A DNA stretch of 64,000 nucleotides from Eumeta japonica (lineage: Eukaryota > Arthropoda > Insecta > Lepidoptera > Psychidae). Position 1 is the first letter of the stretch, and every line of letters begins with the position of its first letter. A program made the position numbers and the translations under genes. Of the stretch, positions 24,216 through 34,203 are shown in pieces. The notes under the pieces were generated by a model. The model did not search any database and was not told the DNA's origin. It was given only the letters and a program-made list of their open reading frames with translations. The DNA lies in the NCBI GenBank assembly GCA_005406025.1, contig BGZK01000479.1, forward strand, positions 248,001 to 312,000. Direction: 5' to 3'.

Positions 24216-25663
24216 AATTGGTTGAGCACCTCCACGTAAAACGGTGCCAAGCATAAACAACTATTACTACTTTATTAGTAATTTATTTTAACTTCATTTA
24301 TTTGAAGAAATCTATGTAATTATGTAAATGTATATAAACGTATCAAAGCGCTTTAACGCGCGTACAAAATTTATTAAATATTGTTTGTCTCGTTTGAGAC
24401 TTGAGTTAATGACAGTTGATACTTCTATGAACATATTATTTGACTTGAGTACAATATAGATAGTCATATACTGAGCTTTTATGGTGCTAGCTCTAGTGCT
24501 AAAGACGGTTATTCTGTGGTTGCGATGCTTGAGTCTCGAGTATACAACTTAATTTTATAGTCACTTTCAATGTAGCCGAAACTCTAGAAAACTCAAAGAA
24601 TGAAATACTTTCATTCTTTATAATTGATATAGAGCATATAAATTTAATTATCTATAGCTTACTACAGTACCGGTTGAAGAGGCTCCACTGTGCCTAATAA
24701 CACAATCAACTCGGCCGCGCAAAAATGTGCCGTCTGAACCTCAAACTCAGCCGAGAGATAGACTGCGGTTGCTCTAATCTAAGTCTTGCTGCAACAAGCA
24801 CGAACGGGGAAACATTATGATGCTGTAAAAGTGGAAAAAAGAACAAATAGCTCTATTTTTCGTAGAATTTAAAAAGCACGCAATGCAAAATATCAGCCTG
24901 TGAAGATTCGTGACAATCCGTTAAACCTAGGTGCAGATCGTGAATCTTGGGAGAGTCGAACTTCTCTTTCCGATTCAAAGCCAGACTGTTTCGGGCTACA
25001 TAGTTTTACTAAGTTTATCGATAAGACGATCACGCTTGATGAAACACTCATGTATGTTTGCAATATAAGCTTACGAAGATGCCTGTTTTACAACATGACA
25101 TTACAAATCTTATAATTATCGACTTCTTTCTACTACAATATGCAAGTATTATGCGTATAAACCATCCTTTTGAATCACTCTCTCTATTGATGGGAACCGC
25201 ATTAAAATCCGTTGCATAGTTTAAAAGATTAAAACGTACAGACGGCGGGAAGCGACTTTGTTTTATAATATGAAGAGAAGACATGGAAATATTAATTTCA
25301 GCTTAAGCTGATATGAATTGCAGAAACGAAGTATAGAATATAAAATAGAAGAGGAGGTGAGGGGAAGCCTGGCTTTTATTCAAATGATATTTTTACAAGA
25401 TTTAGTATCTTTATATGAGTACTTGTTGTCCTGATTTTGAAGACACTTTTGCAGATTTAATTATCCATTACTAAATTCAAATATAGCTTTGAAAATTTGT
25501 ACATTACTGCATAAAATATATTTACTTACAGGATATTAGTAACATCCTTGCATATCTTTTCCAGAATGTTGATTATGAATATTTCGGTGAATGATCTTCT
25601 AAAATCAGGTTTCAATCTCTATGTTTTCCCTTCAACAAGAAAGCTTGAGTCTTCAGAAAGTAC
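24216..25663. other. Unannotated
   Basis: Mostly AT-rich. A slightly GC-richer patch at about 24,660-24,800 (CAACTCGGCCGCGC near 24,708) has no recognisable content. The open frame at 24,900-25,115 is unrecognised. Confidence 0.35.
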
Positions 25664-26643
25664 TTAAAAAAATTCGAAAAATAAGCAAACTAGAAAGTTA
25701 TTTTCACTATTATTACTTTTCAAAATAGTATTTGTTGAGACCAATACATCGATGCATTTGATGTAACCACCGAGAGAAACACTTTGCCAACCCGAACATA
25801 GTAGTTGTTTTGACCGCTTTTCACATGGAATTATTGTTTCCTTGGTATCCATAAACTAGTTAGTTTTTCTTTTATATTAGGAAAAAAATAAAAGTATCAA
25901 GGTGCAAAGTCGAGGCTGTAAGGCGTGTGAACCAGAATTTTTATATCCAACGTACCCAAAAAGTTAATTGTTTGTCTAGCAGTATGTGGCGAGGCATTAT
26001 TATAATGAAGGAGAATCGTACTGCTAGGTCGTTTTTGCCAAACTTATTCCATAACAAGAAGCAAACAATTATTAGTGGAGTGACTGTTTTACTTTAGTAG
26101 GCAACTCTGCGAAAGGAAACACCCACTGAACACTCTGTCTTTTGGATTCAGAATCGTAACAGTAAATGCAGCTTTCGTCACCTGTATCCATGTTGTATAC
26201 AGCATTTAAGTCACCACCGGAAAATCTTGGCATTATTTCTCGGCACCAATTAACTCGGCAGAGTTTTCGATCTTCGGTAAAATTATGAGGTATCCAACGA
26301 TACAAAACTACCTGACCGCTAAATATTCATGAAGTATTTTGTGCACTTGACTCATACCGATGCATCAGCTTCACTGCTGGTAGGTCACTCGCTCAATATC
26401 TATCATGAGCCGCATAGCGCTCATATTGTCTTCGGTCGTCGCTTTGAAAGGACGTTCTTCACCCAGATCGTCAATAAGATTAGCGCGACCAGGTTTGAAC
26501 TAGTTAAACCAGTTATAAACAATGGTAAGGGATGAATCTTTATCATGTAAGGCCAACTGAGGACTGTTATGACTTTTTGTTGGCTTAAATTGCATAAACT
26601 CATAGAAAATCATTGCATGAAGATTTTGAGGCGTTAAATTCAT
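25664..26643 (-). pseudogene. mariner-type transposase relic (M4), different subfamily
   Basis: The minus strand starts at ATG 26,643 with MNLTPQNLHAMIFYEFM. The N-terminal helix-turn-helix region follows (FKPGRANLIDDL near 26,490, ATTEDNMSAMRLMIDIERV near 26,410). Next are WIPHNFTEDRKLCRVNWC and RFSGGD, then DTGDES near 26,170, the first catalytic Asp. Further on ILLHYNNASPHTA (near 26,000) has Asn where the second catalytic Asp belongs. PYSLDFAP is then followed by a stop and Tyr in place of the third Asp. The C-terminal end is a frame at 25,852-25,664. Total length of about 325 codons is near the family's 340-350. No terminal inverted repeats were found. It differs clearly from M1-M3. Confidence 0.85.
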
Positions 26644-26984
26644 GTTAATACTAGACAAACAATTTTATTTTGCCGCTAATTTGTAAAAACAAATGTAAGA
26701 TGTACAATATACAAGATTGGCAGAGTTCCATTTTTTATTTAACTTTATTTTGTTATTTTACAGTATCTAAGTGGCCAATTTTAAAAATTTTAAGTGTGAT
26801 CTACGTACAATTGATATTTAATCCCTACAAAATTAAACAAAAAATTTCCATCGCCGAGACATCATGAAAATTATTTGCAAATGACGATTGGCATAGAAAA
26901 TCGTCCCTTTTGGCATGCTACAAAGGCACTTTTTCGGTCTTGATCTAGCTTTTGATTTTTATTCCATTATTACTGACGGCATTA
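26644..26984. other. Unannotated
   Basis: AT-rich. The upstream terminal repeat of M4 should lie here but I cannot identify it. Confidence 0.35.
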
Positions 26985-27430
26985 TGATGATTCTAATATC
27001 ACCCTTGTGTATTACCTCGGTTCCGTTTTCGATTTTAGAACCATTCTCGTTGACAGATCTATCCGTTACTTTCAATTATAGTCCACCCGATTTCTTTTAG
27101 TTTTGATTCCGCTTCAGTTCACTATTCTAATCCCTGCTTTTGCTTTCGGTTTCGCTACCGTTTACATTTACAGTCCCAATTAATTAATGAACTATAATCC
27201 TCATTCCTTTTAAAATTTTGATTCCAGTCTTGTTCTCGATTTCAATGTTGGCCTCATATGTGGTACCAATCTAATTAATTCTTAATTTTTGTTCCAAACT
27301 GCTCTTATTTCCGATCTTGCTCCTGCTATCTTAAAACCTGATCTTGTTTTCTAACATTATTTCAGTTGTTGATTTTGATTCTGACCGCTTCGGTTTTCAT
27401 TATTATCTACAATTTCAGTCTCTATCTCAA
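26985..27430 (-). repeat. Cryptic purine-rich repeat, long copy (minus strand)
   Basis: About 450 bases on the plus strand carry loosely periodic TTCCGNTTTCGATTTTNG and ATTCC-type blocks: TCGGTTCCGTTTTCGATTTT, TTTTGATTCCGCTTC, TTCGGTTTCGCTACCG, TTGTTCTCGATTTCAATG and TTTCCGATCTTGCTCCTGC. This is the complement of the GGAATCGAAATCGAGA motif and the longest such tract in the window. Confidence 0.55.
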
Positions 27431-28339
27431 CTTAAACTTGATCAATGTCTTGACTCCGATGGCGTTGTAGCACATATTAAGTAGAAATGCTGCCACTATA
27501 TGTGCGATGAGGTAAAAGAAGTCCGAAAGGACAGCATTTAGACATATTGCACTTAGCCTATGTATCAAAGGTATAATTTGTCTACAATAAGGTATAATTT
27601 GCAAATTTTGAACTTGATCTATTTAACACTTTTCACCAATAAAAAAGAACGAACGGAAAATGTTGCGCTTATATTTACATCGAGTAAAGGCTATGAAAAT
27701 ATAGAGTTGGAATATGGCTTATATTGTCCGTTTTTTTTTTGTTGAAGGCTGATATCTATAATCATATTTGGAACTTGAAAAATATAATATTTCCATACGT
27801 ACCGTCACTTTCGATATTAAATTTTTAAGGATTTATTTTTGAAAGACACCTGACATACGCTATTTTTATTATAAAACAAAAGTTGAAAATTACTTTATAT
27901 GTTTTTAAATAAAAAAAATGACGAACGGCTGTACAAACTTTGTTCCTTCTTCGACATCATTAACAGCAAGAGTATGGAAACTGAAGTTGAAACGAGCTAG
28001 TAGTACTTCTTTTATACATACAGACTGTAGATCCTTAAATATTTGTACTGAACTTTTTCTTCATTTGTACTGCCATAGACAGACTTCTAACAACCGGACC
28101 GGGCACGATTCGAGTACCTTCTTAAGGGGGCGCCGTCATTCATACGGTATAAAAGACACTTCAGCGCTATATAGCCCCTTAAGGGTTTTCCTGGGATTTG
28201 TATTGCTCTCGGGGCAAATCTAAGCTTTAAAGTGTTTAACACACCATTTCATCTTAGCGTGTTTAATATGCCATTTCAAGGGAGATTTTAATGTCGAAGT
28301 GAAAGTATGAAGTGGAGTTGATGGAGTTGAAATGATTTT
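27431..28339. other. Unannotated, with an inverted pair
   Basis: A GC-richer patch at about 28,090-28,200 contains CTTAAGGGGGC near 28,124 and its complement GCCCCTTAAG near 28,176, with TATAAAAG at about 28,149 between them. A TATA box with no Inr at the usual distance is weak evidence for a promoter. Confidence 0.35.
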
Positions 28340-28499
28340 TTTTTTATGCTTACTGTTAAAGAGACCGGCAAAGCGGAGCAGTTATGGCATCAAATAAACG
28401 CCATTACATCTATCTGTTTGTTACAGCTTTTATTCTCAGAGTGGGAATTAAAATCGAAATTTATTATTATAATTAGTAATAACTCAACCGAACTTTTAA

Positions 28500-29297
28500 G
28501 AATCTGTTTGACCAGATACGAAAAAAATAAACAAAAAAAAAAAAGCATGTCGGACTATGCTCATTATAGCGTTCTAAAGCCGTTATTACAAAGAAATACA
28601 CTACAGATGAAAAAAGTACGGTGTTACAATTTTTCCATGTTTCCCGGTTAGAATAGTTATAACCACTTTAGTCGCTTATAACTAGAAAAACAAATAGGTG
28701 TGTCGAAGATTACTATTTAACTAGTGTAAGCTAAAGTGCATCAGAAAAAGAGCGTATCTTCATGGCATTTACGTCCTTTTGCTGAAAAGCGCAGTTTTTT
28801 GGCAATAACTCAAAAATCGTATCTCTGATCATATTCGAAATTATTTTTGTTGAAAGTATTTGTTAAGTTAACTTTTGTTATTCTTTTTTCATATTTTTAG
28901 GACATAAAGCTTAGAAAATAAAAGAAGAAGGACTACATTTCTGCTATTTTCGGAGCGATTATTTCAAAATTATTCACGTTATCATAAAAAATTGCTTAAA
29001 ACATAATAGTGTTTTTAAAAGAATTGTTGAAATATGTGCCACACGCTGATATTTGTTGAAAAAAATTTTTTTCAGCTTCTGCTACATGTATGGAATGCCT
29101 CCACCTAGGAATATTTACATTTGTTATTTAACTACCAAACTAAGCATACCAGACATATATACAAGACACCTACGCTATAAATTGCATCAATATACGTTTT
29201 GTAGTTTTTGAATAAAAATACCTGTGACATACGGATGGAAATGACGAGACTATAAGGGTTCCGTTTTTGCTATTTTGGCTAGGAAACCCTAAAAACG
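28500..29297 (-). repeat. Lepidopteran repeat with GGGTTCCG / CCCTAAAAA hairpin end
   Basis: The right edge at about 29,250-29,297 reads CTATAAGGGTTCCGTTTTTG, then CTATTTTGGCTAGGAAACCC, then TAAAAA. I know this stem-like end from a very common lepidopteran repeat. The sequence GGCAATAACTCAAAAATCG near 28,800 also looks like dispersed-repeat DNA. Whether both belong to one unit is uncertain. Confidence 0.45.
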
Positions 29298-29470
29298 TAT
29301 AATTATATAGGTTTTACATTGTAAAAACGCATTTCGATCATTATTATAACTCGACTCTCAATTCTAAATTATTACTTGCTTGGTCATAAATTTAAAAGAT
29401 GCAGATGTCATGGTCATCTAAACTGTTTTAGGAGAAATAAAAAAATGTATTTTATAGAAATCCGGTTAAA

Positions 29471-29674
29471 TCTATTCTATACGTTTATAATGAAAATAGG
29501 TTGTCTTTGTTCGCCAATCACGTAAAAACTACTAAACGTATAAACATGGGACTGGGACCATTCGATGCGGGATGATTTGTAGATGGTTCTAGGCTACTCA
29601 TTTTCGAATTCAGTAAATCCTTCGCCATTTTATTTATAATAAAATTACCCAGCGTAGCGGGCGGGACCGCTAGT
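29471..29674 (+). mobile_element. Helitron-like short element, family D copy 1
   Basis: About 204 bases nearly identical to 53,722-53,924. Shared blocks are TTGTTCGCCAATCACGTAAA, ACATGGGACTGGGACCATTC and GTAGATGGTTCTAGG, and the 3' end is ATTACCCAGCGTAGCGGGCG then GGACCGCTAG. It begins with TCTATTC and ends in CTAG before a T, which fits the Helitron rule (5' TC, 3' CTRR, insertion at A|T). The GC-rich AGCG..CGCT just before the end could be the terminal hairpin. No coding capacity. Confidence 0.65.
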
Positions 29675-31049
29675 ATAATACAATTAGATAATAAAACTTT
29701 TAATTCAATTCCGGTCGCCTTCTTTAGAAAGCGGGTAAAACAACAAATACCAACTTCCGCCAGCGCCTTTATTTTAATAGATGAATAATCCCATTTTCGT
29801 CATTATCTTGTTTCTTTCCTCAAAGTGGGAAAAGCCATTTTGCCCCACCGACTTCCGCTCTCTGTTATCTCCTTTAATAACGTCGAATTGTGTTTCACTT
29901 TCAGCCACTTTATTTTTGAATTTACATGTTTAGCGATATTTCGCAAAATCCTTTTATCACTTGTATAGAGTCTATTAACTTGGAATTTTGCTCACATTAA
30001 AAAAATTTAATCGTTCATTGTTTTTGGAATAGGTAAAAAAATAAACCTATTAAAATGGATAATTATGTACGCTGTTAAAAAAAAAATATATATTACACGT
30101 TATTATAATTAATAATGATAAAATAGTTTTTTTGATAAGTTTATAAAATATATTTTTTTCCAGCCAGTAGTTGTTTACATGAAAATATATTTTTAGGTTA
30201 CATTAATAAATATGCATATAAGATTAATTTCATTTTCTGTATTAGTGTAATAATATTTAAAAAAACCAGTTGTATTCAAATGTGGTATTGAACATCATAT
30301 TTTTTATTTTTTAAATGACATTCAAGAATGTGGTTTTAGTATTTATGGTACTAAATAAATTTATATTTTTTTCTTACAGAAAGATATAATAGAATTTTGT
30401 ACTATAACAAACGACATTGCTATATAATATCAACACTATGTTATAAAGAGGTAAAATTCGAATGATAGACGAATGAAATCATTCACACGATTGTATCAAT
30501 TATGATATTGCTGAAATGGATTGGGTATTGCGATTTAAAAATAAATAGATTACTACTCTCTTAATCGTAATATCTATTTCAGTATACAACCCATATATAA
30601 TCGACAAGAAAATGTTCTACAAGCACGGAAGCGAAAACTAGTCTGAAATAAAGAAGCTGTAAAGGGTATACATGAAGTACTGTAAAAGCTGAAGTAACAC
30701 AACAGTCGTATTTAATCACAACAGGACACTTATTATATATCTTACAACCTTCGACCCATAATTAAGGTTAACGTTGTGAAAATTATATGCGAGATTTAAT
30801 TAAAAACTCAATTCGTCTAAGCTGTGAGTGTTAACTCTCTCTGAAAAATCGAAAGATATTATGAACTTAATTCATTACTTTAGCGACGAAAGTTTTCTAA
30901 TTAGCGAAAATCTGTAGAAGACGCCACGGCGCAGACTTGAGTCCCTCTCAACATCGAGCGAACATTTAAGCTTTAAACTTCTTATATTACAGTTCATATT
31001 GTAACTGGTCGCTTATCGACTAACGACTCTTATCTTTTATTATGGGCTT
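29675..31049. other. Unannotated AT-rich DNA
   Basis: No gene or repeat copy that I can support. A small GC-richer patch at about 30,920-30,960 is unremarkable. Confidence 0.4.
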
Positions 31050-31510
31050 AGTTACGCACACACTCACGCACACGCAGATGCACACGCACACATATACACA
31101 TATTTATCCGTATATATAAAAACGGATGTTTGTATATATATATGAGATTTAAAAATTCTGTTATTCATAGAAAGCGACATCTATTGCGAAGTAATGTACT
31201 TCATATTTTATTTTGATATCAGCATTTTCCGTGGCTTCGTACGAAATGGAAACTGTGGGAGCTAGCGGTATCGAAAGATTAAGCGCAGGACGAGGAGCAG
31301 AATCGAGAGCCGGAACCAGGAACGAATTCGAATGCGGAACCAGGATTAGGATAAAGAGCGTGATCGAGATATAAATAAGGAATACTACGGTAACCAACGT
31401 TGAAAGTGGGACAAGGGATTGGAATTGACAGAAAAATCGATCAATGCAAAAGGTAGTAGAACAGAGTACATGTTGAAACGGGCATAGCCGCAGGCGGGAA
31501 GCTGTGTATA
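31050..31510 (+). mobile_element. Probable Helitron-like element with CA tract and purine-rich repeat
   Basis: A CA/CG microsatellite at about 31,056-31,100 precedes CCGTATATATAAAAACGGAT (a short inverted pair ATCCGT/ACGGAT). Purine-rich sequence with GAATCGAGAGCCGGAACC, AATGCGGAACCAGGATTAGG and GCGTGATCGAGATA follows, and GGCATAGCCGCAGGCGGG lies at about 31,480. The frame at 31,161-31,517 on the minus strand is created by this repeat. The same order (TATATA start, purine-rich middle, GC-rich end) is seen at 44.0 and 54.6 kb. Confidence 0.45.
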
Positions 31511-32129
31511 TGAACATTTAAAATATCTAATATCCATAGAATATTTTTTACTCCCTTTGAGGGCAGAGGGACTCTTCGCAAAATACGTATGCTAATGTAG
31601 AAAGGGCGGAAGGGAACTTAATGCGACCTGGATAGCACCGGACCGTGATCTATCAAACGTGACGTTTGGGAAAACGTCTACTTTAATAGTATTTTTTTTT
31701 AATTACCGCTTGCGATTTTCCGCCATAGCATGCTGTAACTTGTTTTTAATAAACGAACTTGTCAATTGTCTCCTCGTTTTTTATTTAACCTCTATTTATT
31801 AAAGTCAGACTAATAAAAACAATATCAATAAAAAAATTATTAATCTATCATTAATCCTCAGATTTATTTAAAGGTATTAGGCATTTTTAGCTAGAGGATT
31901 GAGATAAGTATGATACACATCGTAAGGTTGTTTTCACACAAAGAGTTTAAGCTAATTTTTTGGACCAAAAAAATAGAGTTGAAGAATTTATGCCTGATGC
32001 CCACTAACTTTCATCGGAATAAGTTTAGTGGCTTGCGAAAGCAAATAAGCATATTGTATTTAATTCAGACAAGAAATATATTTTTTTAGCTAAAATCTTG
32101 TCGCTAATAGAAAAACGACTATGAATAAT
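31511..32129. other. Unannotated
   Basis: A GC-richer patch at 31,600-31,680 has no recognisable content. The rest is AT-rich. Confidence 0.4.
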
Positions 32130-32360
32130 TTTTAGGGTTTCGTATCCAAAAAGTGGAACCGTATTACAAAGTTTCCGCTGTCCGTCTGTCCGTCTGTCGC
32201 CAGGCTGTTTCTCATGAACCATTATAATTAGACAGTTAAATTTTTTACAGATGATGTATTTCTGTTGTCGCTACTACAACAAATACTAAAAACAGAATAA
32301 AATAAATATTTAAGTGGAGCTCCCTTGCACAATCGTGATTTTTTTACCATTTTTTGCTCG
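32130..32360 (+). repeat. Lepidopteran GGGTTTCGTA..GTCCGTCTGTC repeat
   Basis: Ordered landmarks are AGGGTTTCGTATCCAAAAAG, TGTCCGTCTGTCCGTCTGTC, CTGTTTCTCATGAACCATTA, ACAGATGATGTATTTCTGTT and GTCGCTACTACAACAAATAC, followed by AAATATTTAAGTGGAGCTCC. I recognise this series from many lepidopteran loci. It is non-coding and comparatively well preserved. The left part matches the fragment at 16.7 kb in type. Confidence 0.7.
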
Positions 32361-33196
32361 TTTTTAAAAATGACAACAGGTATATACTTGAAATATTTAC
32401 AGAATATTTAGATTTATATTCACTCTAAAAATAAAAACCTACTTTATTCAAATAAAAATAAAAAACTAAAAAAGATTATAAAATCAATCATAAAGTCATG
32501 AGCGAGCGACATATTTCTTAAGGTGAAAACTCATTGGTCAAATCGCTAGTGGTCAAGAGCGAATCCAATATTTGGAGATGATGATGTTCAGCTTACCTGC
32601 TTTAAGGTACTACTTCAAGTAGTATATCACTACGAAAATAATGCTTTTGACTGTTATAATCTCTTAAGTTATGGTATCCAGAATCAAACGAAACAATGCT
32701 CGGTATTGTTCCAAATGTTCCAATTTGTTCCAATATTGCTGTGCTTGATTAGTATCTGAACGAGAAAAAAACCATTTCATCTTATCTTTGAATGTCATGT
32801 CATTTAATCTTCATGATTTGTGTACGGACGCCGCGCGGTATTGGTGCAGTACATTACAGTTTGTAATCAAATACATAAACTCATATTTTTTCCAATGTTC
32901 GCTCATATCAATTATGTTTATTGCATCAATTTTTTTCGCAATATCTCATCGGAATTGAAGATTTAAGGAATGTGGCAAAAAAAGGCAAAAACATCCACCT
33001 TTCGATATATAGACATATGTTAAAAGATAAGAGGTAGAGAGTCCGTTTTTCTTAGATATAATTATCACAAACTCAATTTACAAAATTAAAGTTATAAGTT
33101 AATGATTTGAACACACAAATACGATTATCACCTTATGATCACAAAATATAGGCAGTGGAAGCAATAATACTCTCTTGAAGTTAACGCTCTGGATAC
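32361..33196. other. Unannotated
   Basis: AT-rich with no supported feature. Confidence 0.4.
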
Positions 33197-33336
33197 TCAA
33201 TTGCGTGTGGTTTTAATAATCTCTGGATTCAGTGAAGTCTCTCGTAACTGAAACCCAACTAGACTCTGAAAAGAAGCTGAAAAGTAAAAGAGGAAGACTT
33301 CTAGAATGTATTCAAGGGAACTTGCAAGTGCTAGAC

Positions 33337-33461
33337 AAGTTGAACCCGTAAACCAAGCCTTGGGTACGGTGATTTTCTCGGGAGTGTACCACAAGGGAGC
33401 TTGCCCGCTACCTTGCAAGGTGAAAAGATAAACAAGGCCTTGAATACGGTGAGTTTCTCGT
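33337..33461. repeat. Two-copy repeat of about 80 bp
   Basis: CCAAGCCTTGGGTACGGTGA then TTTTCTCGG (33,353-33,382) recurs as CAAGGCCTTGAATACGGTGA then GTTTCTCG (33,434-33,461), preceded in each case by CAAG(G/T)TGAA. Copies differ by several substitutions. Confidence 0.7.
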
Positions 33462-33503
33462 CTAGAAGTCACCAATAGCTGATTTGCTCAAGAAAAGATT
33501 GAT

Positions 33504-33715
33504 ACTGGCTCTAGGATGAGCCCCACAGGATGTAAACTCACTCACAGAAATAGACTCTGACTCTAGGATGAGCCCCACAGGATGTAAACTCACTCACAGA
33601 AATAGACTCTGACTCTACGATGAGCCCCACAGGATGTAAACTCACTCACAGAAATAGATTCTGGCTCGAGGAGCCCCTCAGATCTGTATTTCACTCACAG
33701 AGATTTGTTTCACTT
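33504..33715. repeat. 52-bp tandem repeat, four copies
   Basis: The unit starts near GGCTCTAGGATGAGCCCCAC and continues AGGATGTAAACTCACTCACA then GAAATAG. Copies begin at 33,511, 33,563 and 33,615, with a diverged fourth at about 33,663. The first three are nearly identical, so the array is recent. Confidence 0.9.
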
Positions 33716-33880
33716 ACAACTCAAATATTAACTTACTTAGATGCTTTACTCAATGATAAAAATAATTAGTCTCACTTAGAATCACAATAAAGAACGTTAT
33801 TGAATAATTTACTCAGCAATTGACAGTATAAAGCTTTTACTTTCACTTTATATCTCGATGTTTACTATAAGCGTTTGAAA

Positions 33881-33922
33881 AGAAGATTGACTCGCAGCGC
33901 CGAGTGTGCCTGCTTATATACT
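33881..33922 (-). promoter_or_regulatory. Putative RNA polymerase II core promoter (minus strand)
   Basis: TATATAAG lies at 33,920-33,913 on the minus strand in GC-richer surroundings. A TCAATC sequence with its A at 33,887 lies 33 bases from the first T, close to the spacing expected for an insect initiator. Transcription would run through the 52-bp repeats. The inference rests on motif and spacing only. Confidence 0.4.
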
Positions 33923-34203
33923 TAACTGGCGGGATTCTCGAATCGTCACTCCGAATGTTCTAGATGTGATTTGAGAGTTTTCTATTTTTGAAATTATTAG
34001 ATTTTACGAATAAACTGTATAAAAATGTATGAAATTATTTTTAGAGTTTTTTCGCTTTCAGTTTTACTCAAATTCTATTTTAATTACTTAGATTTTAATT
34101 AAAAAGACAATAAACTGAAGAATTACATTCCAGAAATGTCATTTGCTCGAATTTTCTAGGCGCAGGCGCAGAATTACCTTTCATGCCAACAGATGGCGCC
34201 ACA

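Larger units (their letters stand above)
33197..34203 (-). mobile_element. LTR-like block with internal repeats and core promoter
   Basis: Read on the minus strand the block begins TGTGGCGCCATCTGTTGGC at 34,203 and proceeds to a TATA box at 33,920-33,913. It then passes through four 52-bp repeats into a duplicated 80-bp unit. A TG start, a TATA box about 280 bases in, and repetitive leader-like DNA resemble a retrotransposon LTR. I could not find the CA end, a primer-binding site, a target duplication or any gag or pol sequence. A solo LTR or a non-autonomous element are options. The minus open frame at 33,197-33,475 reflects the 80-bp duplication and is not a recognised protein. Confidence 0.35.

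Noticed and set aside
28118..28190. Core promoter with TATAAAAG
   Set aside because: No initiator lies at the expected distance, and the inverted CTTAAGGGG pair suggests repeat DNA instead.
31161..31517. 118-codon minus-strand protein
   Set aside because: The frame is produced by the purine-rich cryptic repeat, which also opens spurious frames at 44.1 and 46.1 kb.
33197..33475. 92-codon minus-strand protein
   Set aside because: It derives from the duplicated 80-bp unit and has no recognisable domain. The DNA-level repeat explains it.
33504..33715. CRISPR-like array
   Set aside because: The units are directly adjacent with no unique spacers, and the context is eukaryotic. It is a plain tandem repeat.
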